DNA from: Bradyrhizobium sp. 141
GTDB taxonomy: Bacteria > Pseudomonadota > Alphaproteobacteria > Rhizobiales > Xanthobacteraceae
Direction of reading: 5' to 3'
NCBI RefSeq assembly: GCF_023074055.1
Contig: NZ_JADPKR010000100.1
Location: forward strand, 62,001 to 126,000
Length of the DNA stretch: 64,000 nucleotides
Positions 7,790-16,672 of this stretch are shown piece by piece (position 1 is the stretch's first letter; every line of letters starts with the position of its first letter). The translations under genes were made by a program, and so were the position numbers. The notes under the pieces were generated by a model, which was given only the letters and a program-made list of their open reading frames with translations, searched no databases and had not been told where the DNA came from.

Positions 7790-8980
7790 ATGAACGCGCC
7801 AGACAACAATGCCCCCACGCAAGCCGACGGCGTCGTCGACTGGCTGACCAACGGCACGCGCGACGAGCGCTTCATCGACGACATCTTCGCGCAAATGTGT
7901 ATCCGCCTCCAGCAGGTGGGCATTCCGCTAAAGCGGTCGACGCTTCACATCCTCATCAATCACCCGCAATGGCTTGGCGCCCGGTTCATGTGGTCCGACG
8001 GAATGCGGGAGGCGGAGATTGCACTGGTCGATTACGAGGTTCGCGAGCGGTCCGAATATATCGGCAGCGCCGCCAACGAGATGCAGGAGGGCGCGACCGA
8101 GGTGCGGGAGAATCTCGAACGGGACCCCTCGCTCGGCCGCAAGCATGCGCTCTACGACGAGATGCGCGAAAAGGGCCTCACCGACTACGTGGCCTGGCCG
8201 CTCTACCATACGCTCGGCAAGCGGCATCTCATCACTTTCGCGACCGACCGGCCCGGCGGCTTCGATCACGCGCATATCGCAGCCCTCAAGAAGCTCCTGC
8301 CGGTGCTTTCGCTGGTCAGCGAGATCCGCATCAAGAACCGCCTGGCGCGCACCTTGCTGGAGACCTATGTCGGCTCCCATGCCGCCGAGCTCATCCTGGC
8401 GGGTGCGACCCGGCGCGGCACCGGCACGACGGTGCGCGCCGCGATCATGATCTGCGACCTCCGGGATTTCACAAAGATTTCCGACAATTGGCCGCGCGAC
8501 GACGTCATCGATCTCCTTAACGATTATTTCGACGCGATGTCGGAGCCGATCGCGCGACACGGCGGCGAGATCCTGAAATTCATCGGCGACGGCCTGCTCG
8601 CCATCTTTCCGCTTCACGCGCCCAATGCCTGCGCAAATCTGCTCCATGCCGTGACAGAAGCCCGTCGGGCCATGGCCGCCCTCAACGAAAGAAACAGTGC
8701 GACCAGCCGCGCGCCCCTGAACTACGGCATCGGCGTCCATGTCGGCGACGTCATGTACGGCAATATCGGATCAAGCAGCCGGCTCGACTTCACGGTGATA
8801 GGTCCCGCCGTCAACATGGCCTCCCGCCTCGAGGCCCTGACCAAGAAGTTGGGACGAACAGTGCTGCTGTCACGCGACTTCGCGGAGCTGGTGGAGCCGA
8901 AGTTCGAGCTGGAGCACGTCGGCAAGCACGAGGTGCGCGGCTTCAGCGATCCGATCGAGCTGTTTGCCTATCAGGGGTAA
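7790..8980 (+). CDS. class III adenylate/guanylate cyclase
   Basis: A 396-residue soluble cyclase that should make cAMP from ATP. The ATG at 7790 follows GAAGGGCAG and gives a clean N-terminus; upstream in-frame ATGs lack a ribosome site. Residues 1-200 form an N-terminal sensory-type region of unknown ligand. The catalytic domain begins near residue 215: metal-binding Asp223 and Asp267 (ICDLRDFT, IGDGLLAIF) and the substrate motif LDFTVIGPAVNMASRLE around Asp333. The Asp after Leu in that motif favours adenylate over guanylate cyclase. No transmembrane segment is seen. A second cyclase gene follows 140 bases downstream. Confidence 0.9.
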   Translation: MNAPDNNAPTQADGVVDWLTNGTRDERFIDDIFAQMCIRLQQVGIPLKRSTLHILINHPQWLGARFMWSDGMREAEIALVDYEVRERSEYIGSAANEMQEGATEVRENLERDPSLGRKHALYDEMREKGLTDYVAWPLYHTLGKRHLITFATDRPGGFDHAHIAALKKLLPVLSLVSEIRIKNRLARTLLETYVGSHAAELILAGATRRGTGTTVRAAIMICDLRDFTKISDNWPRDDVIDLLNDYFDAMSEPIARHGGEILKFIGDGLLAIFPLHAPNACANLLHAVTEARRAMAALNERNSATSRAPLNYGIGVHVGDVMYGNIGSSSRLDFTVIGPAVNMASRLEALTKKLGRTVLLSRDFAELVEPKFELEHVGKHEVRGFSDPIELFAYQG

Positions 8981-9120
8981 CGTGCACGAAGGCCGTGGGG
9001 CGGCAGCCGCGGGCCAAAGGCCGGCGTCCCGACCGAGGCTTGTCTTGTTGCCAACGCGGCAATGGGTGACTACGCTTTATCTCAGCCAGTCCAGACGTTC
9101 CTTCGATCGGCCGCACGTAC

Positions 9121-9915
9121 ATGCCCAAATTCCTTCGCATCGGGGTCCATCAGTCGAACGTATCGGGGTACACGTCGAAGGCGTGGTGCGTCCGGCGGGT
9201 CGGCTCGGCGGTTTTCTTGAAGTGGGGCGCCGTGGAGGTTCAGGGCGCTGGCGATGGGCGAAGGGTCTACTGGGCACGTCTGCCGCAGGAGAAGACGGTT
9301 CGCTGCGGCACGGTGCAGCGGGCCCAGGACTATGCCAAGGCCGCGATCGCCCGGCGCCGCAATCATCGCTATGAACTGCTGGTCGGATCGATCGTGCTCC
9401 AGCGCCGATCGGCCGAGCGCAGCGCCGAGCTCAAGCAAGCGCTGGCCACGATTCTGATCGTCGATATCGTCGGCTCCACAGCAAAAGCCGCGAAGCTCGG
9501 CGATGCGCGTTGGACCAAAATCATGGGCCATTATTACGCCGCTGTGCGCAAGGAGCTGAAGAGTTCGCGCGGCAAGGAAGTGGTGACCACGGGCGACGGC
9601 ATATTGGCGACGTTCAAGGCGCCGGCGGCCGGGATCGGCTGCGCGACCGCGATCCGCCAGGCGGTGCGCACATTGGGGCTCGACATCAGGGTCGGTCTGC
9701 ATGCGGGCGAATACAAGGTGAGCGGGGGCGAGATGGTCGGCCTTGCCTTTCACATCGGCACGCGCGTGGCCGCCAAAGCGCGTGCCGGCGAGGTCCTGGT
9801 CTCAAGCGCGGTCAGGAACCTGATGACGCAGTCGGAGATCCGGTTCAGGGATCACGGCGTGCACCAGCTCAAGGGCGTGCCGGCGCGATGGCGCCTGTAC
9901 CGGGTGGAGGATTGA
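9121..9915 (+). CDS. cyclase-domain protein with WGR-like N-terminal domain
   Basis: A 264-residue protein. Residues 20-95 (AWCVRRVGSAVFLKWGAVEV to the YAKAAIARRRNHRYEL segment) look like a WGR domain, which usually has a W-G-R/aromatic core and binds nucleic acid or partners. Residues 108-262 are a compact class III cyclase domain with ILIVDIVGST (Asp115) and TTGDGILATF (Asp159). The usual C-terminal substrate motif D-x-T-x-x-G-x-x-VN-x-A-x-R is weak (GLAFHIGTRVAAKARAG), so activity is uncertain. The start is the first good ATG; an upstream ribosome site is not obvious. Confidence 0.75.
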   Translation: MPKFLRIGVHQSNVSGYTSKAWCVRRVGSAVFLKWGAVEVQGAGDGRRVYWARLPQEKTVRCGTVQRAQDYAKAAIARRRNHRYELLVGSIVLQRRSAERSAELKQALATILIVDIVGSTAKAAKLGDARWTKIMGHYYAAVRKELKSSRGKEVVTTGDGILATFKAPAAGIGCATAIRQAVRTLGLDIRVGLHAGEYKVSGGEMVGLAFHIGTRVAAKARAGEVLVSSAVRNLMTQSEIRFRDHGVHQLKGVPARWRLYRVED

Positions 9916-9951
9916 GCGGGTTTGAATGCGGCGCAGCGCCTTAGCCTGATC

Positions 9952-10248
9952 CTATTTGCGGTGCGCTCCCGTGGAGCCGGAGCCCGGCACGGCCTGCTGG
10001 CCGCCTTGCGTTTGCCGCTGCGGGTCGTTCGTGCTCGGCTGCTCGGTCGTGGATTTTGCCGGGGCGCTTGCGCCGCCGCCATTGTTGTCCGAGGACGTGT
10101 TGAGGCTGGACGCACCCGCTCCCGTGGTCCCGCCGGTGCCCGTCGAATTGATGCTCGATCCGGTTCTGGACGCGCCCGCGCCGCCTTGCGCGAATGCGGA
10201 GGCTTGTGCGAGAGCCGCAACGAGGGCTGCGAGAATAATGGTCTTCAT
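9952..10248 (-). CDS. small secreted low-complexity protein
   Basis: A 98-residue protein beginning with a Sec signal peptide (MKTIILAALVAALAQASAFAQ). The mature part is almost entirely Gly, Ser, Thr, Asn and Gln with no Cys, so it is probably disordered in the periplasm or outside the cell. The internal ATG at 10248 was chosen over an upstream start because it places the signal peptide at the N-terminus. I do not recognise a family. It is convergent with the WGR-cyclase gene. Confidence 0.65.
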   Translation of the reverse strand: MKTIILAALVAALAQASAFAQGGAGASRTGSSINSTGTGGTTGAGASSLNTSSDNNGGGASAPAKSTTEQPSTNDPQRQTQGGQQAVPGSGSTGAHRK

Positions 10249-10401
10249 GTCCGCTCCTATGCCTGGGGTCAGGCGGCCTCGGCGCTGGTCAGGGGGCGGA
10301 CTTCGAGCCGAGGCCGCCATTTGCCGAAATTGTAAAAACCCCGGCGCGGCTCAATGCCCGGCAATGCTGCTCCGTTCCTATTCGTGAGCGTTACGCCGGC
10401 C

Positions 10402-10602
10402 TCACGCCGACCAGCGATCCTGCTCCTCCTGATGAGCATGCTCGTTGAGCCGTTCGGCCAACTGATCCGCAATCTGCTCCGACTCGGCCGAGGCCACCGG
10501 CTCGCCCTTGTGAGTCCTGAGCTTGTCCTTGTCGGCTTCGATCGGGAAGTCGTCAGGTGTCAGTCCGGCATCCTTGCTTGTATCCTTGCGATCCTTGTCC
10601 AT
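10402..10602 (-). CDS. small acidic hypothetical protein
   Basis: A 66-residue, highly charged, hydrophilic protein (MDKDRKDTSKDAGLTPDDFP at the start, EEQDRWSA at the end). It has one central helix rich in Glu, Gln and Ala. No membrane segment or signal peptide is visible. The start at 10602 was preferred to an upstream ATG at 10659 because the charged region starts there. I do not recognise a function; it stands alone between the secreted protein and a divergent anchored protein. Confidence 0.6.
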   Translation of the reverse strand: MDKDRKDTSKDAGLTPDDFPIEADKDKLRTHKGEPVASAESEQIADQLAERLNEHAHQEEQDRWSA

Positions 10603-10809
10603 GGCGCGCCTCGCTGTGTCCCAATCGGGAAAAACACGTCTGAAGGCTGATTGTTGCAACGACGATGAAGCTCGATCGACAAGCCCAAGCCGGTATGAGG
10701 CTTAAGCCCCGCCAACCGCCTCTCTATGTCGGAACCGCCTTGCATGTTTTTCCCGAGCCGGAACAGGTGCAGGATTCGCGCGTTCGTTCGGTGAATTTTG
10801 GAGGCGGTC

Positions 10810-11322
10810 ATGCCATCGAACGGAAGCATTTTTTTCGCCGGCGTCGGAACCACTTTCCTGATCCTGGGCGTGGGCTTCGGCAGCGGGCTGATGATGGCGA
10901 ATTCCGCTCTGAAGGAGCCAAGCCGCGCCGAGTCGAGAACGTCCGCGCAAGCGCCGTCGCCTCTTCGCGTGGTCTTGCCGGCTTCGGCTGAGGCGGCCGA
11001 ACCGAAGGCGACACCGCAACAACAAGCCGCATCCGCTCCGGAGGCCGCTGCACCACCGCCGACGCCGTCCGCAAGGGAGACCCAGGCCTCGCCAGACAAG
11101 CGGCAAGCGTCGGCCGACAAGGTGGAGAAAGCCGATACAGGGAAGGCCGAGGCCGACCAACGCGATCGCCGCAAGCGCGCTGCGGAACGGAAGGCAAAGC
11201 GGCTCGCTGCGGCAAGGCACAATTCGCAGCCGCAAGCGGAGCAGCGCGCCGAAGCCCCGATGATGGCATTCGGCGGCGACGAGCCCCGGCAGGGCGGCGG
11301 CGTCAATCTGTTCGGAAACTGA
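10810..11322 (+). CDS. membrane-anchored Ala/Pro/Lys-rich hypothetical protein
   Basis: A 170-residue protein with one N-terminal transmembrane helix (about residues 7-30, IFFAGVGTTFLILGVGFGSG) followed by a low-complexity tail rich in Ala, Pro, Glu, Lys and Gln, with a strongly basic stretch (RDRRKRAAERKAKRLAAAR) near residues 120-140. ATG 10810 follows GGAGGCGGTC. It looks like a periplasm-facing tether or spacer protein. I do not recognise a family. Confidence 0.65.
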   Translation: MPSNGSIFFAGVGTTFLILGVGFGSGLMMANSALKEPSRAESRTSAQAPSPLRVVLPASAEAAEPKATPQQQAASAPEAAAPPPTPSARETQASPDKRQASADKVEKADTGKAEADQRDRRKRAAERKAKRLAAARHNSQPQAEQRAEAPMMAFGGDEPRQGGGVNLFGN

Positions 11323-11366
11323 TGATCAGACGACTTGTCCGCTCAAGGAACGATCGGCGATGATCG

Positions 11367-11735
11367 CTATTTCTCGACCGCTCCGGTCCAGTCCTTGAAG
11401 CCGCCGACGTTGTAGACCTTGTCGTAGCCCATATCCTTCAGCAGCTTGCCGGCCAGCGCCGACCTGCCGCCGGACGCGCAATAGAGAATCACGGTCTTGC
11501 TCTTGTCGAACGCCTTGTCGTGATAGGGCGATTCCGGATCCGCGCGAAACTCCAGCATCCCCCGCGAGACATGCACGGCGCCTTCGATCTTGCCGCTGGC
11601 CGCGACCTCCGGCGCATCGCGAACGTCGACGACCAGCGTGTTGCCGCTCTTGATCATCTCGGCGGCCTCGTCCGACGTGATCTTGGGGACAGCCGCGTTG
11701 GCGGCTTCGAGCATCTGCTTGACGCTGGTTGGCAT
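11367..11735 (-). CDS. rhodanese-like domain protein
   Basis: A 122-residue single-domain rhodanese, a sulfurtransferase that carries sulfur as a cysteine persulfide. The active-site loop is YCASGGRSALA with Cys86; VVDVRDAPEVAASGKIEGAVHVSRG is the CH2A-type region. The ATG at 11735 has an excellent ribosome site (GCGGAGGAAACC), better than the upstream in-frame ATG. No signal peptide is present, so it is cytoplasmic. It is convergent with the upstream anchored protein and 45 bases from it. Confidence 0.88.
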   Translation of the reverse strand: MPTSVKQMLEAANAAVPKITSDEAAEMIKSGNTLVVDVRDAPEVAASGKIEGAVHVSRGMLEFRADPESPYHDKAFDKSKTVILYCASGGRSALAGKLLKDMGYDKVYNVGGFKDWTGAVEK

Positions 11736-11822
11736 TGGTTTCCTCCGCTGTTGCTTACGGGGAGGATAGCACATTGGTTCGCGTTGTGCCTCCTCCTGGC
11801 TGCAGCGGTCCTCGACGCAGCG

Positions 11823-11951
11823 TCACCGCACCCCCGTGCCTTTGCAGCGCTGGCACTTCACCACCTTGTCGCCCTTCTTGAGCAAGCCCTTGCCCTCGCA
11901 GTTCTTGCATTTCTGCTTCTTCTTGATGTTCGGGCCTTTTTCACTGGTCAT
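11823..11951 (-). CDS. 42-residue DnaJ-type CxxC zinc-ribbon protein
   Basis: A very short gene. Translation gives 42 residues with two CxxCxGxG-like motifs, KCKNCEGKGLL and KCQRCKGTGV, which resemble one zinc site of the DnaJ cysteine-rich domain. A good ribosome site (AGGAGAATTT) precedes the ATG. The Lys-rich N-terminus (IKKKQK) suggests contact with nucleic acid or an acidic partner. It is likely to be a real, stand-alone zinc-binding microprotein; its role is unknown. It sits between the rhodanese and universal stress protein genes on the same strand. Confidence 0.75.
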   Translation of the reverse strand: MTSEKGPNIKKKQKCKNCEGKGLLKKGDKVVKCQRCKGTGVR

Positions 11952-12029
11952 GAAATTCTCCTGCCGCCAGACGGCGGTCTCGTGCGGGTGCTCGGCGAAC
12001 AGCCGAGCGGTGCGAGCTAAGCCCTACAC

Positions 12030-12491
12030 CTACGCCGGCTTCGGCACCACCAGCACCGGCACGCTTCCGTCCACCAGGACCTCGGATGTCTGGCTGCCCA
12101 GAAACAGCTTCCTGAGGCCGCGACGCCCATGAGAGGCCATGACGATCAGGTCGCATCCCCTGGACTTTGCCGTTTCGATGATTGCAGTCGCCGGGTGCGC
12201 ATTCGGAACATGCAGGAGTTCTGCAGGCGCGCCGATCTGCTCCGCCATCGCGCGCGCGTCATCGAGCACCTTGCCCGCACGGGCCTTGCAGGCCGCGTCA
12301 AAGCTGTCGATCTCGTCCTGCGTCGGAATCCATCCCGAGGCGTGTCCGCTGCCATAATCGACCGGCAGCGCCTCCGTCACGGTAATGATCGTCAGCCTTG
12401 CGTTCAAGGCCTTCGCCAGGGTGATGCCATGCTCGACGCCCTTTCTCGCGACGTCCGATCCATCCGTGCTCAAGAGAATGTTGGCGTACAT
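12030..12491 (-). CDS. universal stress protein (UspA family)
   Basis: A 153-residue cytoplasmic Usp-fold protein. The N-terminus YANILLSTDGSDVARKGVEH and the ATP-binding motif near the C-terminus (DLIVMASHGRRGLRKLFLGS) match nucleotide-binding Usp proteins (G-2x-G-9x-G-S/T type). ATG 12491 has GGGAGCC upstream. The small CxxC protein lies 78 bases downstream on the same strand. Usp proteins are usually induced by stress or growth arrest, but no specific regulatory site is visible here. Confidence 0.9.
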   Translation of the reverse strand: MYANILLSTDGSDVARKGVEHGITLAKALNARLTIITVTEALPVDYGSGHASGWIPTQDEIDSFDAACKARAGKVLDDARAMAEQIGAPAELLHVPNAHPATAIIETAKSRGCDLIVMASHGRRGLRKLFLGSQTSEVLVDGSVPVLVVPKPA

Positions 12492-12724
12492 CCGGTGGCT
12501 CCCTTGCTCGTCGAACAAAGTGATGCCTGGGGAGTATGGTCCGATAGGCGCCGTGGGTCCATGCGCTCGTGTTGGCCACGGCCTCGCTGTCAGAGGATCG
12601 AAAAGCCGCTGTTACGGTAAGGCTGCATTTGATTCATAAGCTCCGAATCCTCGAAAGCGACCGGAGCTATTGAGTGCGCGCGCCACAATCCCGCACATGT
12701 CATGCCTGAAGAGCCCAGCGACTC

Positions 12725-13684
12725 CTATTCGCCAGTAGGAGGCAGCGTTCTGCGTGGCGGGACGCCGAAGCGCTTCTTGTAGCTGACCGAGAAATGCGAT
12801 TGGCTGGCGAAGCCGCAGCGCCAGGCCACTTCTCCGAGATTGATGGTGCCGCGCGCCCCGCTGGTCAGGATCATCAGATGCGCCTGCTGCAGCCGCTCCT
12901 CTTGCAGCACCTGTCCGAATGTCGTGCCGTGATACTGGAAGATCTTGTGCAGATAGCGTGTCGATATTCGGTGCTCGGCCGCCGCGCGCTCGGGCGTCAG
13001 CGCGTGGTCGGTGAGGTTGCGCCTGATATAGGCGCTGATCCGGTTGAACAGTGAGGTGCCGAGCGTTTCGCGGATCAGCGCGCCATTGTCGCGCTGATCG
13101 CGGCATTCGATCATCAGGCAGAGCATATCGATGATGCAATCCTCGATCCGCGCGCTGTGCTCGGACGGCTGCATCTTCAGCACCTGCTCGCCGAGCGTGA
13201 TGATGGCCGGCACCAGCAGCGGATTGGTGAAGTCGGCGGTGGCGCAGAGATCGTCGGTCCCGGCAACGCGGCCGGCGAGACGCTCGCGGTCGATCTTGAT
13301 CGTGATGTTCTCCGAGGCATCCGGCACGTCGATCACGTAGGCCTCGGCGGCGTTCACCAGGAACACGCCGCCGGGCACCACCAGCCCCTCGCGCCCGCGC
13401 TGGGAGAAGCGCATCGCGTGACGGGTCGGAAACAGAAAGACGAAGTCCTCGGTCCGGTCTGCTTTCGCCGCCTCCTTGCGGCGGATCACGCGTTGGGCGT
13501 CGGCGCGAAAGTTCGAGACGCCGAGAATGTCGGATTGCCAGTCGGTCAGCTGGCCGCGCAGGCGGTCGGTGTGGGCGGACTGGATGTCGAGCCGGTAATA
13601 GACCTCTGCCATGGCTTGCCGCCAGGCCTCGATGCTTCCCCGTCCATCGATTCCAGCCGTCGAATATGAGTTGCTCTGCGTCAT
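12725..13684 (-). CDS. AraC family transcriptional regulator
   Basis: A 319-residue activator. Residues 30-190 form an AraC-binding-like sensor domain (NitR/FeaR type rather than sugar cupin), and residues 215-315 carry the two helix-turn-helix motifs (TPERAAAEHRISTRYLHKIF and GEVAWRCGFASQSHFSVSYK). It is divergent from the binding-protein gene of the amide-transport operon with 216 bases between, which makes it the obvious regulator of that operon. Relatives of this sensor type often control amide, nitrile or amine catabolism, which agrees with the formamidase-like enzyme at the operon's end. The ligand is inferred only. Confidence 0.88.
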   Translation of the reverse strand: MTQSNSYSTAGIDGRGSIEAWRQAMAEVYYRLDIQSAHTDRLRGQLTDWQSDILGVSNFRADAQRVIRRKEAAKADRTEDFVFLFPTRHAMRFSQRGREGLVVPGGVFLVNAAEAYVIDVPDASENITIKIDRERLAGRVAGTDDLCATADFTNPLLVPAIITLGEQVLKMQPSEHSARIEDCIIDMLCLMIECRDQRDNGALIRETLGTSLFNRISAYIRRNLTDHALTPERAAAEHRISTRYLHKIFQYHGTTFGQVLQEERLQQAHLMILTSGARGTINLGEVAWRCGFASQSHFSVSYKKRFGVPPRRTLPPTGE

Positions 13685-13900
13685 GGCGCTCTCAGCTCAA
13701 AGGTTCAGTCGCGGAAACGAAGCCTGATCCTCATTCAAAAAGCGTACCAGTCAAGACAGCCCGGAGGTTGTCCCGTCCAGGACCCGGGTGCACTCCGGGA
13801 GAAAATACAGTGCGCTCGCTGAAAAGACGCGGGCACCGCCCCGGACCTAGCTTCATCCTGCATCGCAACCGTCGCGGCAGCAAGCAGGAGGGGGCTCCAG

Positions 13901-15193
13901 ATGACCACGGGATTTACACGCAGGCGAGTCTTGAAGACAGTCCCAGCGGCGGCCGTCGCAGCGGCGCTACCGGCACCGTTCGTCTCCGGGGCTGCCCGGG
14001 CCGCGGGCGATCCGATCCTGATCGGCGTGCCGACCGCGCAGACCGCGCAGGCCGGCGTCGCCGACCACCAGGATTATCTCAACGGCACCACGCTTGCGAT
14101 CGAGGAGATCAATGCTGCCGGCGGCGTGCTCGGACGCCCGCTGAAAGCTGTGGTGGTCGACATCGATCCGCTGTCGCCGGAGAGTGGGCAGGTCGCGATC
14201 AACAAGCTGATCGACGCCAAGGTGCATGCGATGTCCTGCGCCTTCGTGTTCACGCCGGTGCCGGTTGCCGACGTCTCGGCGCGCTATAAGGCGCCGTTCC
14301 TGTGGGGACTGACCCAGCGCAATTTCACCGACATCCTGGCCAAGAACCCCGAGAAGTACGGTCACATCTTCCAGACCGATCCGTCGGAAGTGCATTACGG
14401 CTACACATTTCCGGTCTTCCTGAAGGCAATGCGCGACCAAGGCGTCTGGAAGCCGATCAACAACGGTGTCCACATCGTGCAGGAGCAGATCGCCTACAAC
14501 CAGACCATCTCGAAAGCGTTGCAGGGCGCGCTGCCGAAGAGCGAGTTCAAGCTCGCGGGGATCACCGACATCCAGTATCCGGTGCAGGATTGGGGCTCGG
14601 TCATCCAGGAGATCAAGAAAGTCGGCGCGGGTGCCGTGATGATCGATCACTGGGTCGCCGCCGAATACGCTGCCTTCGTCAAGCAATACGGCGCGGATCC
14701 GCTCAAGGGCGCGCTCGTCTATCTGCAATACGGTCCTTCGCAGCCGGAATTCCTCGAACTATCCGGCCCGGCCGCCGAAGGCTTTGTCTGGAGCACGGTG
14801 CTCGGCGTCTATGCCGACGACAAGGGCAAGGAGTTCCGCGCCAAGTACAAGAAGCGTTTTCCCGGCATCATGGGCCTTTGCTACACCGGCAACGGCTACG
14901 ACGTGACCTATTACTTGAAGGCCGCGTGGGAAGCGGTCGGCGATCCCGGCAAGTTCAAGGAGGTCTGCGACTTCGTGCGGAAGACGCCGTATCGCGGCGT
15001 CTGCGGCTACATGAGCATGAACAATCCCTTGCAGGAATGCGCGCATTATCCCGACACAGGCGATGCGATCGGCGCCAAGGAGCTGGAGCAGGGCATGGCG
15101 CAGCTGTTCTTCCAGGTCCAGAACGCCGAGCACAAGATCATCTATCCCGACGTACTGCGCGAGACGGCTCTGCGCAAGGCGCCGTGGTGGTGA
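13901..15193 (+). CDS. ABC transporter substrate-binding protein (urea/amide-type), Tat-exported
   Basis: A 430-residue periplasmic binding protein, type I fold. The N-terminus has a twin-arginine signal, TRRRVLKTVPAAAVAAAL, ending near ARAAGD. The mature start DPILIGVPTAQTAQAG and the layout resemble urea- and short-chain amide-binding proteins (UrtA/FmdD/AmiC-like) more than LivJ/K, although a firm assignment needs a search. It is the first gene of a tightly packed operon with two ATPases, two permeases and a formamidase-like enzyme, so the ligand is probably an amide or related nitrogen compound. Confidence 0.88.
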   Translation: MTTGFTRRRVLKTVPAAAVAAALPAPFVSGAARAAGDPILIGVPTAQTAQAGVADHQDYLNGTTLAIEEINAAGGVLGRPLKAVVVDIDPLSPESGQVAINKLIDAKVHAMSCAFVFTPVPVADVSARYKAPFLWGLTQRNFTDILAKNPEKYGHIFQTDPSEVHYGYTFPVFLKAMRDQGVWKPINNGVHIVQEQIAYNQTISKALQGALPKSEFKLAGITDIQYPVQDWGSVIQEIKKVGAGAVMIDHWVAAEYAAFVKQYGADPLKGALVYLQYGPSQPEFLELSGPAAEGFVWSTVLGVYADDKGKEFRAKYKKRFPGIMGLCYTGNGYDVTYYLKAAWEAVGDPGKFKEVCDFVRKTPYRGVCGYMSMNNPLQECAHYPDTGDAIGAKELEQGMAQLFFQVQNAEHKIIYPDVLRETALRKAPWW

Positions 15194-15206
15194 GCGGCGC
15201 GAGGCG

Positions 15207-15944
15207 ATGCCGTCTCCTCCACTGTTTGCCTGCGGCGACATCACGCTCGATCTCGGCGGCCGCTCGATCCTGCACGGCATCTCGCTGTCGATCGAGCCGG
15301 GCGAGGTGCTCGGCATCATCGGTCCGAACGGTGCCGGCAAAACAAGTCTATTCGAGGTCTTGTCCGGTCGAATGCCGCCGAAATCCGGCTCCGTCCATTA
15401 TGAGGGCCGCGACATCACCGCGCTGCCGCTGCACCGGCGCGCGCAGCTCGGCATCGGCCGCACCTACCAGACGCCCGTTGTGCCCGAGGGCATGACGGTC
15501 GCCCAGGTGCTGAAAGCCGCAAGGCAGGCCTATCGCCCCTATCTGACGCCGGACGATTCCGAATGGGGCGCGGGCCTCGTCGCCTTCCACGTGCCGTCGG
15601 GCACGATGGCCGATCAGCTGGAGACGCTGAACCGGCGCAAGCTGCTGATGACGTGTCTCCTCATGCGGCGGCCAAAGATCCTGCTGATGGATGAGCCGGC
15701 CGCAGGTCTGATCAATTCGGAGATCGACGAGTTCGACGAGATCATGCGCGTACTGGCCAAGGAATTGAACATCGCGATCGTCTTGATCGAGCATCGCATG
15801 GAGCTGCTCGACACCATCGCCGACCGCGTCATGGTACTCGACGCCGGCGAGATGATCGCGGAAGGTCGCCTCGACCAGATCCTGGTCGATCCCCGGGTCA
15901 AGGCCGCTTATTTCGAGTTCGAAGCCGGTGAGGGCGCGCACTGA
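15207..15944 (+). CDS. ABC transporter ATP-binding protein (LivG-like)
   Basis: A 245-residue ATPase. ATG 15207 is chosen from a much longer open frame because it lies 13 bases after the binding-protein stop, after GCGAGGCG. Walker A is GPNGAGKTS and Walker B is ILLMDEPAAGL, with the switch His in IVLIEHRM. The ABC signature before Walker B is unusual: where LivG proteins have an AYGQQRRLEIA-like sequence, this one reads LETLNRRKLLM and lacks the Gly pair. It may be a weaker ATPase that relies on its LivF-like partner. It overlaps the next gene by one base. Confidence 0.88.
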   Translation: MPSPPLFACGDITLDLGGRSILHGISLSIEPGEVLGIIGPNGAGKTSLFEVLSGRMPPKSGSVHYEGRDITALPLHRRAQLGIGRTYQTPVVPEGMTVAQVLKAARQAYRPYLTPDDSEWGAGLVAFHVPSGTMADQLETLNRRKLLMTCLLMRRPKILLMDEPAAGLINSEIDEFDEIMRVLAKELNIAIVLIEHRMELLDTIADRVMVLDAGEMIAEGRLDQILVDPRVKAAYFEFEAGEGAH

Positions 15945-16672
15945 TGAGCGGCGCCGACAAGACAGCCGTGCTCGACGTCCGCGGGCTCTCGGCCGGCTGG
16001 GGTCCGTTGCGGGTGATCCACGACCTCGATCTTACCGTGTTCGCCGGCGAGCGGATCGGCCTCGTCGGTCTCAACGGACACGGCAAGTCGACGCTGTTTC
16101 AGGCCATCGCGGGTCTCACCGGCTGGCAGCGCGGCTCGATCCTGCTCAACGGATTTGAGGTCGGCCGCACCCGCAGCCAGGGGCCGGGCCGCTACACCCA
16201 CCAGATTGTCCGCCGCGGCCTCGCGCTGATCCCGCAAGGCGACGAGATCTTTCACGGGCTGACGGTGGAAGAGCATCTCGACAGCGGCGCCTACACCAAA
16301 CGGGCCTGGAAAGAGCGGGCGTCGCGCAAGATAAAAATCCTGCAAATCTTCCCGCCGCTGGACAAGCTGATGGGTACGCCCGTCGGCCGCCTGTCGGGCG
16401 GCGAGCGGCGCATGGTCGCGATCGGGCGCGGGCTGATGGCCGACGCCGATCTTTTCCTGGTCGATGAGCCGTCGCTTGGCCTGGCACCCAAGATCGGCAA
16501 ATCCGTCGTCGACGCGCTGATGGCGGTCGAGCTCGGCAGCTCCGCGATGGTGATCGCGGAGCAAAATCTCGCGCTGCTGGAGGGCAGGGTGGACCGCATC
16601 ATCGGCATGCATGCCGGCAAGTTGAAGGGCGAGGCTTCGGCGTCAAAGGGCCTGATGGGAGTGCATCGATGA
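15944..16672 (+). CDS. ABC transporter ATP-binding protein (LivF-like)
   Basis: A 242-residue ATPase with all standard motifs: Walker A GLNGHGKST, signature LSGGERRM, Walker B LFLVDEPSLGL and the late MVIAEQN switch region. It overlaps the LivG-like gene and the LivH-like permease gene by a few bases, indicating translational coupling. With its divergent partner it should form the heterodimeric motor of the transporter. Confidence 0.92.
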   Translation: MSGADKTAVLDVRGLSAGWGPLRVIHDLDLTVFAGERIGLVGLNGHGKSTLFQAIAGLTGWQRGSILLNGFEVGRTRSQGPGRYTHQIVRRGLALIPQGDEIFHGLTVEEHLDSGAYTKRAWKERASRKIKILQIFPPLDKLMGTPVGRLSGGERRMVAIGRGLMADADLFLVDEPSLGLAPKIGKSVVDALMAVELGSSAMVIAEQNLALLEGRVDRIIGMHAGKLKGEASASKGLMGVHR

